Below are positions 15,062-21,604 of a stretch of DNA of 21,604 nucleotides, piece after piece. Within the stretch, counting starts at the first letter, position 1. Each line of letters begins with the position of its first letter. The position numbers and the translations under genes were made by a program. Location of the stretch: assembly GCA_031549885.1 (NCBI GenBank), contig JAVBPD010000138.1, positions 1 through 21,604 of the forward strand, given 5' to 3'. Under the pieces are notes generated by a model. The model made no database searches. It was not told the origin of the DNA and saw nothing but the letters and a program-made list of their open reading frames with translations. The stretch comes from WQUF01 sp031549885. Lineage in GTDB: Bacteria > Bacillota > Clostridia > Clostridiales > Clostridiaceae.

Positions 15062-15835
15062 TTAAAGCATTAATTCTTTTACAGCAATTTCTGGGTGATG
15101 ATATCTCCCCCATTTTTTTGACTTATTTCCATATTGAATTGACTTATTTGGACACAACTGCAAACAGGCAGTACAATTTTCACAGCGATGTAACCAAGTT
15201 GGCTTTCCACCCCTTAAATCGATATTATGTGCTGGGCAAACTTTTTCGCATAAACCACATGAAATACAAGTATCTTCTACATAAAAATTTACATCTGCCT
15301 CATGTGGATTGAATTTCTTGTACATTCGTTTGCCTAAAGCTCGAATCAAACGATTTTTATAATCATATGCATTTGCTTCTTTTTCTTTGATGATTTTGAG
15401 GACATCTACTATTTGTCGTGCATTCTGATCAAATAATTTTTGCTGTTTATCCTCTGGGTCAGGCGCACGCCACGTCATATTATTAGCGGGCATAATAAAT
15501 GTAAATATAGACTGCACTTTCAAATTCTTCTTTGCTAAAATTTTACAAATATCGGCATGACCGTTAACTTCCATAGCATCGCAAGTCAATATGGAGAAAA
15601 TATAGCTATCCTCACTAATGCTTAAATTCGACAAAAAGTCCCTGACCATATGTGGCAATCCACCTTTATAAACTGGTGCCATGATACCAACTCTTTCAAA
15701 AGAACCGGGTACCGATTCAACTTTTAAGTCACTCGTAATACGAACCAACTCAGTATCGCCAAGTGCTTTGGCAATATCTTTAGCAATTTTAAGTGTATTA
15801 CCACTACCTGTAAAATAATAAATTCTATTTTTCAT
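15062..15835 (-). CDS. EFR1-type flavodoxin-ferredoxin fusion protein
   Basis: A 257-residue cytosolic redox protein. Residues 1-~155 are a flavodoxin-like domain: YYFTGSGNTLKIA holds the FMN phosphate loop, and APVYKGGLPHMVRDFL the next loop. Residues ~185-235 hold two [4Fe-4S] clusters in ferredoxin order: C190-x2-C193-x2-C196-x3-C200-P and C218-x2-C221-x2-C224-x3-C228-P. The arrangement is that of the EFR1 family, frequent in clostridia and gut anaerobes, thought to move electrons between ferredoxin- and flavin-dependent partners; the partner here is unknown. ATG with AGGAG ten bases upstream. It stands alone, with the TnpB relic starting right after its stop codon. Confidence 0.9.
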   Translation of the reverse strand: MKNRIYYFTGSGNTLKIAKDIAKALGDTELVRITSDLKVESVPGSFERVGIMAPVYKGGLPHMVRDFLSNLSISEDSYIFSILTCDAMEVNGHADICKILAKKNLKVQSIFTFIMPANNMTWRAPDPEDKQQKLFDQNARQIVDVLKIIKEKEANAYDYKNRLIRALGKRMYKKFNPHEADVNFYVEDTCISCGLCEKVCPAHNIDLRGGKPTWLHRCENCTACLQLCPNKSIQYGNKSKKWGRYHHPEIAVKELML

Positions 15836-15944
15836 ATATTATGCTCTCCTAAAATCCAAATTCGCCTTATATAAATAATATATAATTACAACTGCTTAAT
15901 AAAATTCCAATTTTTCAGTCCTATTTAGATCATCTTAAAATGCC

Positions 15945-17300
15945 TTAATGCATCTTCAAAAGTACTACAGTCTCTACATGATAAGTCATAGGAAACATAT
16001 CCACAGGTTGCACCTTATCTATGTTATATCCAAATTCACAAATAAGCTTTAAGTCCCTAGAGAGAGTAGCAGGATTGCAAGAAACATAAACAATTTTCTT
16101 TGGTTTATTCCTGCCAATAGACTTAATAACTCCCTCTTCTACGCCCTTTCTAGGAGGATCAAGCACTAAACAATCGCATGAAATACCCTTATCAATTAAC
16201 TCATTAATCTTCTCACCACAGCTTCCTGCAATAAAATCTACATTTTTAATATTATTTTCTAAAGCGTTATCTAAAGCATCTTCAACTGATTTTTCCACAA
16301 TCTCAATTCCATAAACAAATTTAGAAACCTTAGCAAGAAATAAAGATATGCTACCAACACCACAATAAGCATCAAAAACTACATCATCTTTAGTTAAATC
16401 AGCATATTCAAGAACCTTATTATAAAGAACCTCTGCTTGAATTGTATTAACTTGAAAAAATGTCTCACAAGATATATTAAAATAAAGATCAAATAACCTT
16501 TCTTTTATAGCCTTTACACCATATATCAAGACGCTTTTATCACCTAATATAACATTTGTCTTATTCATATTGATATTTAAATAAATGCTTTTAACATTAG
16601 GAAGCCTATCTAAAATCATTTTGATAAAATCATCTTTATAATCAATATCAGTAGAATTACAAACTATGATAACCATTATCTGGTTTGTGTTAAATCCCTT
16701 TCTAATGACTAAATGCCTAATATCTCCTTTGTGAGTATTTTCATCATAACATTTAATATTAAATTTACCAATCCAAGTCTTAAATACATCTATTATGATG
16801 TCTCCTTCATCACACTGGATAAAGCAATTTTTCACTTCCACAATTTTGTGGCTCCTTTTAGAGAAAAAGCCTATACTTTCCCCTATAGGAATTTGAATTT
16901 TGTTTCTATATCTAAAAGGGTTTTTCATACCTAAAGTAGGACACACTAAAACACCTGAAAATCCTCCAATCCTCTTTAAAGAACTCTCTACCTGCCTTCT
17001 TTTAAACTCTAATTGATGCTCATAAGACATGAACATCAAAGAGCATCCCCCACAGCTATTAAAGCTTTGGCAAACAGCTTTAACCCTTTCAGGGCTTTCT
17101 TCAATTATTTTTACTGCTTTACCATAGCTAAAGGCCTTTCCCACCTTTACAATTAAAACTTCCACTTCTTCACCTAATATAGCATTAGGTACAAAAATAG
17201 GGTATGAATCAATTTTAGCTACTCCTTCGCCTTCATACCCTTCCCCTAATATTCTCAATTTATAAACACTGTTCTTTTTTACAGGTATATTATCTGTCAT
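15945..17300 (-). CDS. 23S rRNA (uracil-5-)-methyltransferase, RlmD/RlmCD type
   Basis: A 451-residue SAM-dependent RNA m5U methyltransferase, full length for the family. A TRAM domain covers ~8-65 (GEGYEGEGVAKI). A Fe-S cluster site follows with Cys77, Cys83 and Cys86 in CQSFNSCGGC, and a fourth Cys near 159-163. The SAM site is FDAYCGVGSISLFLA (309-323) and DPPRKGVEEG (381-390). The catalytic nucleophile is Cys408 in VSCNPATLSRD, and the general base Glu443 is in YHVETVV. In Bacillus, one such enzyme (RlmCD) methylates both U747 and U1939 of 23S rRNA; whether this copy does one or both is not readable. It starts 48 bases after the small coiled-coil gene and is probably co-transcribed. Confidence 0.93.
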   Translation of the reverse strand: MTDNIPVKKNSVYKLRILGEGYEGEGVAKIDSYPIFVPNAILGEEVEVLIVKVGKAFSYGKAVKIIEESPERVKAVCQSFNSCGGCSLMFMSYEHQLEFKRRQVESSLKRIGGFSGVLVCPTLGMKNPFRYRNKIQIPIGESIGFFSKRSHKIVEVKNCFIQCDEGDIIIDVFKTWIGKFNIKCYDENTHKGDIRHLVIRKGFNTNQIMVIIVCNSTDIDYKDDFIKMILDRLPNVKSIYLNINMNKTNVILGDKSVLIYGVKAIKERLFDLYFNISCETFFQVNTIQAEVLYNKVLEYADLTKDDVVFDAYCGVGSISLFLAKVSKFVYGIEIVEKSVEDALDNALENNIKNVDFIAGSCGEKINELIDKGISCDCLVLDPPRKGVEEGVIKSIGRNKPKKIVYVSCNPATLSRDLKLICEFGYNIDKVQPVDMFPMTYHVETVVLLKMH

Positions 17301-17348
17301 AATTTATCACCATATATCTTAAGCGAAATTAGTTACAATGTAATGTAA

Positions 17349-17669
17349 TTAATTTGAAGCTTGTGAATTCTTATTTTTTGACTCTGATTTAATCCTTTCA
17401 ATTTGATTTTTTAAACTAGCAATTTTATTATGCATTTCTGTTACTGCATCACAAGTACTCTTTAAGTCTACTACTTCTTTGCCACTTATATAACTCTCAT
17501 AAACATTATTTCCAATTGTCATTATTCCCTTAGAAATCTTGTCTTCTTCTTCTCTAATACTTTTATTTAGCTTAGATATTTCCACCATATCAGATGATTT
17601 CTCTGCTATATTGTCAGCAGTTTTTTTAACAGTATCCCCTAGTTTAGAAATAGCTTCTTTAAAAGACAT
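17349..17669 (-). CDS. Small coiled-coil protein, hypothetical
   Basis: A 106-residue protein, almost entirely helical and charged (MSFKEAISKLGDTVKKTADNI at the start, a KLNKSIREEEDKISKGIMTIG centre, and a long heptad near the end). It has no membrane segment. Such short FKEAISKLGDTV-type proteins are common in Firmicutes without known role; some longer relatives carry a zinc ribbon, which is lacking here. A TTG 15 bases upstream begins TTGGAGGAATGG: this is the Shine-Dalgarno itself (GGAGG, eight bases before the ATG at 17669), so the shorter reading is preferred. It precedes the rRNA methyltransferase gene, but no link in function is known. Confidence 0.75.
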   Translation of the reverse strand: MSFKEAISKLGDTVKKTADNIAEKSSDMVEISKLNKSIREEEDKISKGIMTIGNNVYESYISGKEVVDLKSTCDAVTEMHNKIASLKNQIERIKSESKNKNSQASN

Positions 17670-17677
17670 ACCCCATT

Positions 17678-17682
17678 CCTCC
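17678..17682 (-). promoter_or_regulatory. Ribosome binding site deciding the start of the 106-aa gene
   Basis: GGAGG, eight bases before the ATG at 17667-17669. The alternative TTG start overlaps this site and is therefore unlikely. Confidence 0.75.
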
Positions 17683-17762
17683 AAAAAAAATAGTTAGTAT
17701 TTTTATTTAATTATATTATTTATTATATATCTATTCAAGTTTTATTTTTTTATAGCTAAGTA

Positions 17763-17789
17763 ACACTTTTTTTATTTCTTCATAACATG
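17763..17789 (+). promoter_or_regulatory. Possible sigma-K-like mother-cell promoter
   Basis: AC (17763-17764), 16 bases, then CATAACATG (17781-17789). Sigma-K consensus is AC, 16-17 bases, CATAnnnTA; one base of the -10 differs. Short consensus, so chance occurrence is possible. It would put the Cys-rich gene under late sporulation control. Confidence 0.25.
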
Positions 17790-17835
17790 GTAATGTAAAC
17801 ACTACTTTTAGTTAATAAAAATAAAAACAATTTAT

Positions 17836-17840
17836 GGAGG
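17836..17840 (+). promoter_or_regulatory. Ribosome binding site deciding the start of the Cys-rich gene
   Basis: GGAGG, five bases before the ATG at 17846. The ATG at 17834 overlaps this site (ATGGAGGAG) and is not a good start. Confidence 0.75.
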
Positions 17841-17845
17841 AGAAA

Positions 17846-18424
17846 ATGGATATTAGAACTAACGAATTTGAATTCACGCCAAAAAGATGTGAGGAAATTG
17901 ATGCTTGTATAAAAGTACCTTGTGACCCAAGAGGAGTTATTTCTGGAAGAATTTTAGACTGCTGTAATAAGCCTATAAAAAATGCTACTTTAAAATTATT
18001 AGAAAAAACTTGTAAAGACGAACTATTCCCACTAACTCATACTTTTACAGACGAAAATGGATTTTTCTTGTTTGGACCTCTTTGCCCATGCACAACTTAT
18101 GTAATTAAAATATTTGTTGACGAAGTTAAAAATAGACAAATCAATATTGACAAATGCAAATGCGATAGAGATATAGACTGCTTAGAAGCTGATCGCAAAT
18201 GCAAATATGATGATGATTATAAAGGAAAAGATTTTCATAAAGAAAAAGATTTTTATAAAGAAAAAGAATGTTGTAAAGAAATGGATTTTCATAAAGAAAA
18301 AGAATGTTGTAAAGAAGATCATAAAGAAAAAGAATGCTATTGCAGAGAAGAAAAATGGGACTGGAAAAAAGAATCAAGAAGTAGAAAAAATAGACACAAC
18401 GAAGACGAATGTTATGATTTCTAA
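17846..18424 (+). CDS. Cys-rich protein with carboxypeptidase-regulatory-like domain, possible spore coat protein
   Basis: A 192-residue protein in two parts. Residues ~28-95 (GVISGRILDCCNKPIKNATL ... TFTDENGFFLFGPL) form a carboxypeptidase-regulatory/Cna-B-like beta sandwich. The tail (~104-192) is made of short Lys/Glu/His/Cys units such as DFHKEKECCKE. I count 19 cysteines, many as CC pairs. There is no signal peptide or membrane helix. Cys-rich, charged repeat tails and such beta domains are seen in clostridial spore coat or exosporium proteins, where Cys and Lys cross-link; this role is inferred from composition, not shown. A sigma-K-like promoter may lie upstream, and a strong terminator follows. 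Start chosen at 17846 from the GGAGG spacing. Alternative: a metal-binding cytosolic protein. Confidence 0.8.
   Translation: MDIRTNEFEFTPKRCEEIDACIKVPCDPRGVISGRILDCCNKPIKNATLKLLEKTCKDELFPLTHTFTDENGFFLFGPLCPCTTYVIKIFVDEVKNRQINIDKCKCDRDIDCLEADRKCKYDDDYKGKDFHKEKDFYKEKECCKEMDFHKEKECCKEDHKEKECYCREEKWDWKKESRSRKNRHNEDECYDF
18221..18342 (+). repeat. Imperfect AT-rich coding repeats in the Cys-rich tail
   Basis: Units built on CATAAAGAAAAAGA, alternating with GAATGTTGTAAAGAA, occur about five times. The period is mostly 18 or 36 bases, in frame, giving FHKEKD/ECCKE residues. Likely to vary in copy number between strains. Confidence 0.7.
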
Positions 18425-18440
18425 TTTTAATTAAGATTCT

Positions 18441-18474
18441 AGCTCATGGGTCAAAACCCATGAGCTCTTTTTTT
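18441..18474 (+). terminator. Strong rho-independent terminator of the Cys-rich gene
   Basis: An 11-bp perfect stem, AGCTCATGGGT with ACCCATGAGCT, a four-base loop CAAA, and a CTTTTTTTA run. It lies 17 bases after the stop codon and overlaps the end of the convergent repeat-protein gene by two bases; on that strand it forms the same hairpin but lacks a T-run. Confidence 0.9.
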
Positions 18475-21400
18475 ATTTTGAAACAATCATATAATCTAAT
18501 TGGCCAGAAGAATTAAGTGAAGCTACACCAACACCATTTACTAAATTGTTATCAATATGTCCATTTGTCAAATTACCATTTGTTACAATCTGAATCTTTG
18601 CATTAGGCGCAAAATTAACAATTTTACTATCTATTGTAATAGAGCCATTTCCTACCTTTGTTATAATACCATCTATCTCAGATTGTGGCTCTGGCATAAC
18701 AGAAGTAGCCCAATTAGTATTTTGTTGCAAATATCCAGTGTTGGAATATCCTATTTTATTATTATAAATTATTCTAATCCAATCTCCAATTTGCCCTACT
18801 GCAGTAATTTTAGTTCCTGGTGGAATTATTTCAATAGGAGTATTGTTTAAACTTGGGCTTTTTCTAAAGTTCAAATAATCAGTAGTTGTAAACACAGCAG
18901 CTTTAATATAATCAATATTTCCAATTTTGTTAAATTGAATCTGATCAAATTTCTCATTTAATTGATCCATGGTTATTGTCGGAAATTTTGCTTTTAAATC
19001 ATCAAAATCTGCGCTTGGTAATATTAAGGTATTTCCATCTAACATTGCATCTGGAAACTGAGCTTTTATTTTTTCAAATGTGATGCCATTTTCAGGAGTA
19101 GCTTCATCAACAACATTATTCTTTTTAAATTCTACTCCACCTGGAAATTTCATAGTTAATTGATCCATTGATGCATCAGGAAATTTTGCTGTTAAATCAT
19201 CAAAAGTTGATGTTGGCAAGGTCAACTTATCTTCTACTAATGTAGCATCTGGAAATTCAGCTTTTATTTTTTCAAATGTGATATCATTTTCAGAAGTAGT
19301 TTCATCAACAACCTCATTCTTTTTAAATTCTATTCCACCTGGAAATTTTGCATTTAATTGATTCATTGTCAATTCAGGAAACTTTGCCTTTAAATCATCA
19401 AAATTTGATGTTGGCAAAATCAACTTATCTTCTGCTAATGTAGCATCTGGAAATTCAGCTTTTATTTTTTCAAAGCTTATGTCATCAGCAGCTCTAAATT
19501 GCACTCCACCTCCAAATTCCTGATTTAATTTATCCATTGATACATCAGGAAACTTTACCTTTAAATCATCAAATGTAGTTGTAGGGAGTACTAATTTACT
19601 CCCATCCATATACACATCCGAAAACTCAGCCTTTATTTTATCAAAACTTACATCATCTTTTCCAAAAGAAACATCAAGAAATTTTTCTGTTAAATCATCC
19701 ATTGTAACTCCAGGAAATTGCGCATTAAAATCATTGAAATCTGCTGTAGGTAAAATAAGTTTACCATTATTATAAGTTGCATCAGCAAATTTTTCTTTTA
19801 TTTTTTCAAAAGTAAGATCTGATGTGTTACCTTCTCCTATTGCTTGAGTTTGGTTTGTGGAATTATCACCTGATATACCTGTTGCTGGCGGAAGCTTATT
19901 ACATGATTTAAGAAACCAAAGTATAAAGAACAATAAAAGTAAAAAACCAGCTGATATTAAGACAAGTCTTAATACCCCAGAGCTATTTTTATTCTTTTCT
20001 TTCTTAACTTCCGCAGTAGTAATTGCTATATCATTTGCATCAAATACTATATTTGGAAATTTATCTCTTAAAGCATCCATAGTTAAGTATGGAAATTTAG
20101 TTTTTAAATCATTAAATATTAAATGAGGTAATATTAATTTATTATCATCCATATGGATATTTGGAAACTTAGATTTTAAATTTTCAAAAGTAATTTTATC
20201 TGCATCAAATACTATACTTTGAAACTTTGCTTTAAGTTCATTCATACTTAAATTAGGGAATTTAAGCAATAAGTCTTTAAAATATAATCCTGGTAAAATC
20301 AAACTATTACCATACATATATGCATCTGGATACTTTTCTTTAAGTGTTAAAAAATCTATTTTAGTAGCATTAAATTTAACAGTTGGGTATTTAGCTCTCA
20401 ATTGCTCAAGAGTCAAATTAGGCATTTTAGCTTTTAAATTATCAAAAGTAATACCTGGTAAAAATAAAGTTTCACCATCAGTATAAATATCTGGAAACTT
20501 TTCTTTTAAACTCTTAAATTCTAGATCTTCATCTTTTAATTTAACCTTAGCTCCATTAAAATCAATTTTTGGAATGGATATATCAGGTTTATTTAATTTT
20601 ACTGTTGGAATATCAATATTCTTCTTAAAATAAACATCATCATAAATTATATTAGCATCTATTAGTTCAATAAACTGTTCTTCATTATCTATATCTATGG
20701 TTGGAATATTAACTTCAGGAGTTTTTAAATTAATGTCTTGAATTTCTGCATCAATATCCTCACTAAAATCAGCATCAGGATATTTTTCCCTTAATTCACT
20801 TAATGATAAATTAGGAAATCTAAGTCTTAAATCTCGGAGAGTTATTTTTGGCAATGTTATACTAGGATCATCTATATTTGAATCAATAGGTTCGATTTTT
20901 ATTTTAGGCATTCTTTCATCTAAATCATCACTAAAATCTGCATCTGGAAATTTTGCTCTAAGTGATTCTAAAGATAAATTAGGGAATTTTAATCTTAAAT
21001 CCCGTAAAGTAAGTTTTGGAGTTTTTATATTTGATTCTAAATCTTTTATATTTACTGGTTCAATATTTAACTCATATAAATCATTATCAATATCTTCACT
21101 AAAATCTGCATCTGGGAATTTTGATTTAATCTCATCAAATGATAAATTAGGGAACTTTAACTTCAAGTCCTTTAACGTGAGTTTTGGCATGTTTATTTTA
21201 GGTTCTATAACCTTTATATCCACTGGTGCTATAGGTTCCAGCTCAGCTAAACTTGTATCAATATCTTCGTTAAAATCAACATCTGGGAATTTTGATTTTA
21301 GTGCATCAATTGATAAATCAGGGAATTTTAACCTTAGGTCCTTGAATGTGAGTTTTGGCAGCTTTATCTTAGGCTCCTTAACCTCTATATCTATTGGTTC

Positions 21401-21604
21401 TACTGGCTCCATATTTAACTCAGGTAAAATCGCATCAATATTTTCACTAAAATCAGCATCTGGGAATTTTGCCTTTAGTGCATCAATTGATAAATTAGGG
21501 AATTTTAACCTTAAATCCTTTAGCGTGAGCTTTGGCACCTTTATCTTAGGCTCCTTAATCTCTATGTCTATTGGTTCTACTGGTTCTACATTTAACTCAG
21601 GTAA
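18473..21604 (-). CDS. Large KFP-repeat membrane protein with SH3b domain, 5' end outside window
   Basis: The frame is open to the last base, so the N-terminus is missing; 1043 residues are visible (a GTG at 21538 is inside the repeats and not a start). From the N-terminal side: five full class A repeats of 56-59 residues (core LRLKFPNLS-x3-L-x-AKFPDADF, then an acidic stretch and an EPx-PIDI linker); three class B repeats of ~55 (F-x2-LKxKFPD ... LxLPG ... F-x-DLKxKFPxLTMDxL-x2-KFP); a Lys-rich stretch; one membrane helix (VLRLVLISAGFLLLLFFILW, 19907-19975); five more class B repeats of 54-66; a bacterial SH3 domain (18724-18900); and a beta-rich C-terminal domain with IDGIITKVGNGSITID. Positive-inside reading puts the N-terminal repeats in the cytosol and the SH3b outside, next to the cell wall. 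I do not recognise the repeat. Function unknown; a wall-sensing or scaffold role is a guess. Confidence 0.85.
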   Translation of the reverse strand, partial: LPELNVEPVEPIDIEIKEPKIKVPKLTLKDLRLKFPNLSIDALKAKFPDADFSENIDAILPELNMEPVEPIDIEVKEPKIKLPKLTFKDLRLKFPDLSIDALKSKFPDVDFNEDIDTSLAELEPIAPVDIKVIEPKINMPKLTLKDLKLKFPNLSFDEIKSKFPDADFSEDIDNDLYELNIEPVNIKDLESNIKTPKLTLRDLRLKFPNLSLESLRAKFPDADFSDDLDERMPKIKIEPIDSNIDDPSITLPKITLRDLRLRFPNLSLSELREKYPDADFSEDIDAEIQDINLKTPEVNIPTIDIDNEEQFIELIDANIIYDDVYFKKNIDIPTVKLNKPDISIPKIDFNGAKVKLKDEDLEFKSLKEKFPDIYTDGETLFLPGITFDNLKAKMPNLTLEQLRAKYPTVKFNATKIDFLTLKEKYPDAYMYGNSLILPGLYFKDLLLKFPNLSMNELKAKFQSIVFDADKITFENLKSKFPNIHMDDNKLILPHLIFNDLKTKFPYLTMDALRDKFPNIVFDANDIAITTAEVKKEKNKNSSGVLRLVLISAGFLLLLFFILWFLKSCNKLPPATGISGDNSTNQTQAIGEGNTSDLTFEKIKEKFADATYNNGKLILPTADFNDFNAQFPGVTMDDLTEKFLDVSFGKDDVSFDKIKAEFSDVYMDGSKLVLPTTTFDDLKVKFPDVSMDKLNQEFGGGVQFRAADDISFEKIKAEFPDATLAEDKLILPTSNFDDLKAKFPELTMNQLNAKFPGGIEFKKNEVVDETTSENDITFEKIKAEFPDATLVEDKLTLPTSTFDDLTAKFPDASMDQLTMKFPGGVEFKKNNVVDEATPENGITFEKIKAQFPDAMLDGNTLILPSADFDDLKAKFPTITMDQLNEKFDQIQFNKIGNIDYIKAAVFTTTDYLNFRKSPSLNNTPIEIIPPGTKITAVGQIGDWIRIIYNNKIGYSNTGYLQQNTNWATSVMPEPQSEIDGIITKVGNGSITIDSKIVNFAPNAKIQIVTNGNLTNGHIDNNLVNGVGVASLNSSGQLDYMIVSK
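18724..18900 (-). other. SH3b (bacterial SH3) domain segment
   Basis: Inside the repeat protein, about 60 residues with DYLNFRKSPSLNN, PPGTKITAVGQIGDWIRI and NNKIGYSNTGYL: the usual LNxRxxPS...G..v.v......WxkV....xGyv..Yl order of SH3b modules, which bind peptidoglycan or peptides outside the cell. Confidence 0.8.
18922..19811 (-). repeat. Five class B KFP repeats, external side
   Basis: Units begin FEKIKxEFPD or FDKIKAEFSD, pass an LxLPT-x2-FDDLxAKFP centre and end with MDxLxxKFPGGxEF. Lengths are about 55, 57, 66, 66 and 54 residues. The third and fourth are the closest to each other. They lie between the membrane helix and the SH3b domain. Confidence 0.85.
19081..19476 (-). repeat. Two near-identical 198-base tandem units
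   Basis: Bases 19081-19278 and 19279-19476 align without gaps and differ at scattered positions only; the last ~60 bases of each are almost the same (ending TTTTATTTTTTCAAA). In frame, 66 residues each. This looks like a recent duplication inside the older repeat array. Confidence 0.8.
20030..20522 (-). repeat. Three class B KFP repeats, cytosolic side
   Basis: Units begin FKSLKEKFPD, FLTLKEKYPD and FENLKSKFPN, with LxLPG/LxLPH centres, and end FxAxxI. They are of the same class as the external repeats although a membrane helix lies between the two sets. Confidence 0.8.
20740..21604 (-). repeat. Class A KFP repeats, N-terminal array
   Basis: Five repeats whose KFPD (or KYPD) codons start 177, 171, 168 and 168 bases apart (near 21462, 21285, 21114, 20946 and 20778); the array runs off the window. 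Each has two KFP phrases and a Pro/Glu/Ile-rich linker, lacking the LxLP centre of class B. Confidence 0.85.

Noticed and set aside
19880..19905. LPPATG just after the membrane helix of the repeat protein, like an LPxTG sorting signal
   Set aside because: The motif is LPPATG and not LPxTG, it lies after and not before the helix, and more than 300 residues of protein follow.
18473..21604. Regularly spaced repeats that might suggest a CRISPR array or satellite
   Set aside because: The period is 160-200 bases, always a multiple of three, and the whole stretch is one open frame with residue-level conservation; these are coding repeats.

Overview
The window looks like a piece of chromosome from a low-GC, spore-forming Firmicute close to Clostridium sensu lato. 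The DNA is very AT-rich, Shine-Dalgarno sites are strong AGGAGG types, TTG starts occur, and the gene set fits clostridia: FabV/Ter enoyl reductase, an EFR1-type flavodoxin-ferredoxin, a MecA-like class B penicillin-binding protein, a MoxR/DUF58 operon and a Cys-rich coat-like protein. No rRNA, tRNA, CRISPR array or intact transposon was seen.

Layout. (1) 1-1050 (+): 3' part of a ParB-like gene that begins upstream of the window. (2) 1377-5346 (-): fabV with its own promoter and terminator, a TMEM175-type channel, and a penicillin-binding transpeptidase. (3) 5511-5693 (+): a 60-aa orphan with a TTG start. (4) 5751-9748 (-): a tight four-gene operon, moxR - DUF58 - membrane/DUF4129-like - tatD, closed by a bidirectional terminator shared with the orphan. 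(5) 9917-10294 (+): a small coiled-coil protein with an internal duplication. (6) 10387-12916 (-): lipase-like hydrolase, a 111-aa unknown, a DinB-fold protein and a GNAT acetyltransferase. (7) 13054-15835 (-): a patchwork that looks acquired: an SDR oxidoreductase, a relic of a second SDR, a DMT/EamA exporter of visibly higher GC, a frameshifted TnpB-like transposase relic, and an EFR1 flavodoxin-ferredoxin. (8) 15945-17669 (-): RlmCD-type rRNA uracil methyltransferase behind a small coiled-coil gene. (9) 17846-18424 (+): a Cys-rich protein with a carboxypeptidase-regulatory-like domain and a Lys/Glu/Cys repeat tail. (10) 18473-21604 (-, running off the window): a membrane protein of more than 1040 residues built of KFP-motif repeats on both sides of one membrane span, followed by an SH3b domain and a small C-terminal beta domain.

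The item least like anything I recognise is the KFP-repeat protein. It carries two related repeat classes, and one class lies on both faces of the predicted membrane span. It converges on the Cys-rich coat-like gene, and the two share one intergenic hairpin. The operon in region 4 probably acts at the cell envelope: a MoxR AAA+ ATPase with a DUF58 von Willebrand-like partner and a membrane subunit, but without the usual transglutaminase domain. Several start sites were moved to the ATG that follows a real Shine-Dalgarno sequence (11208, 13776, 17669, 17846).
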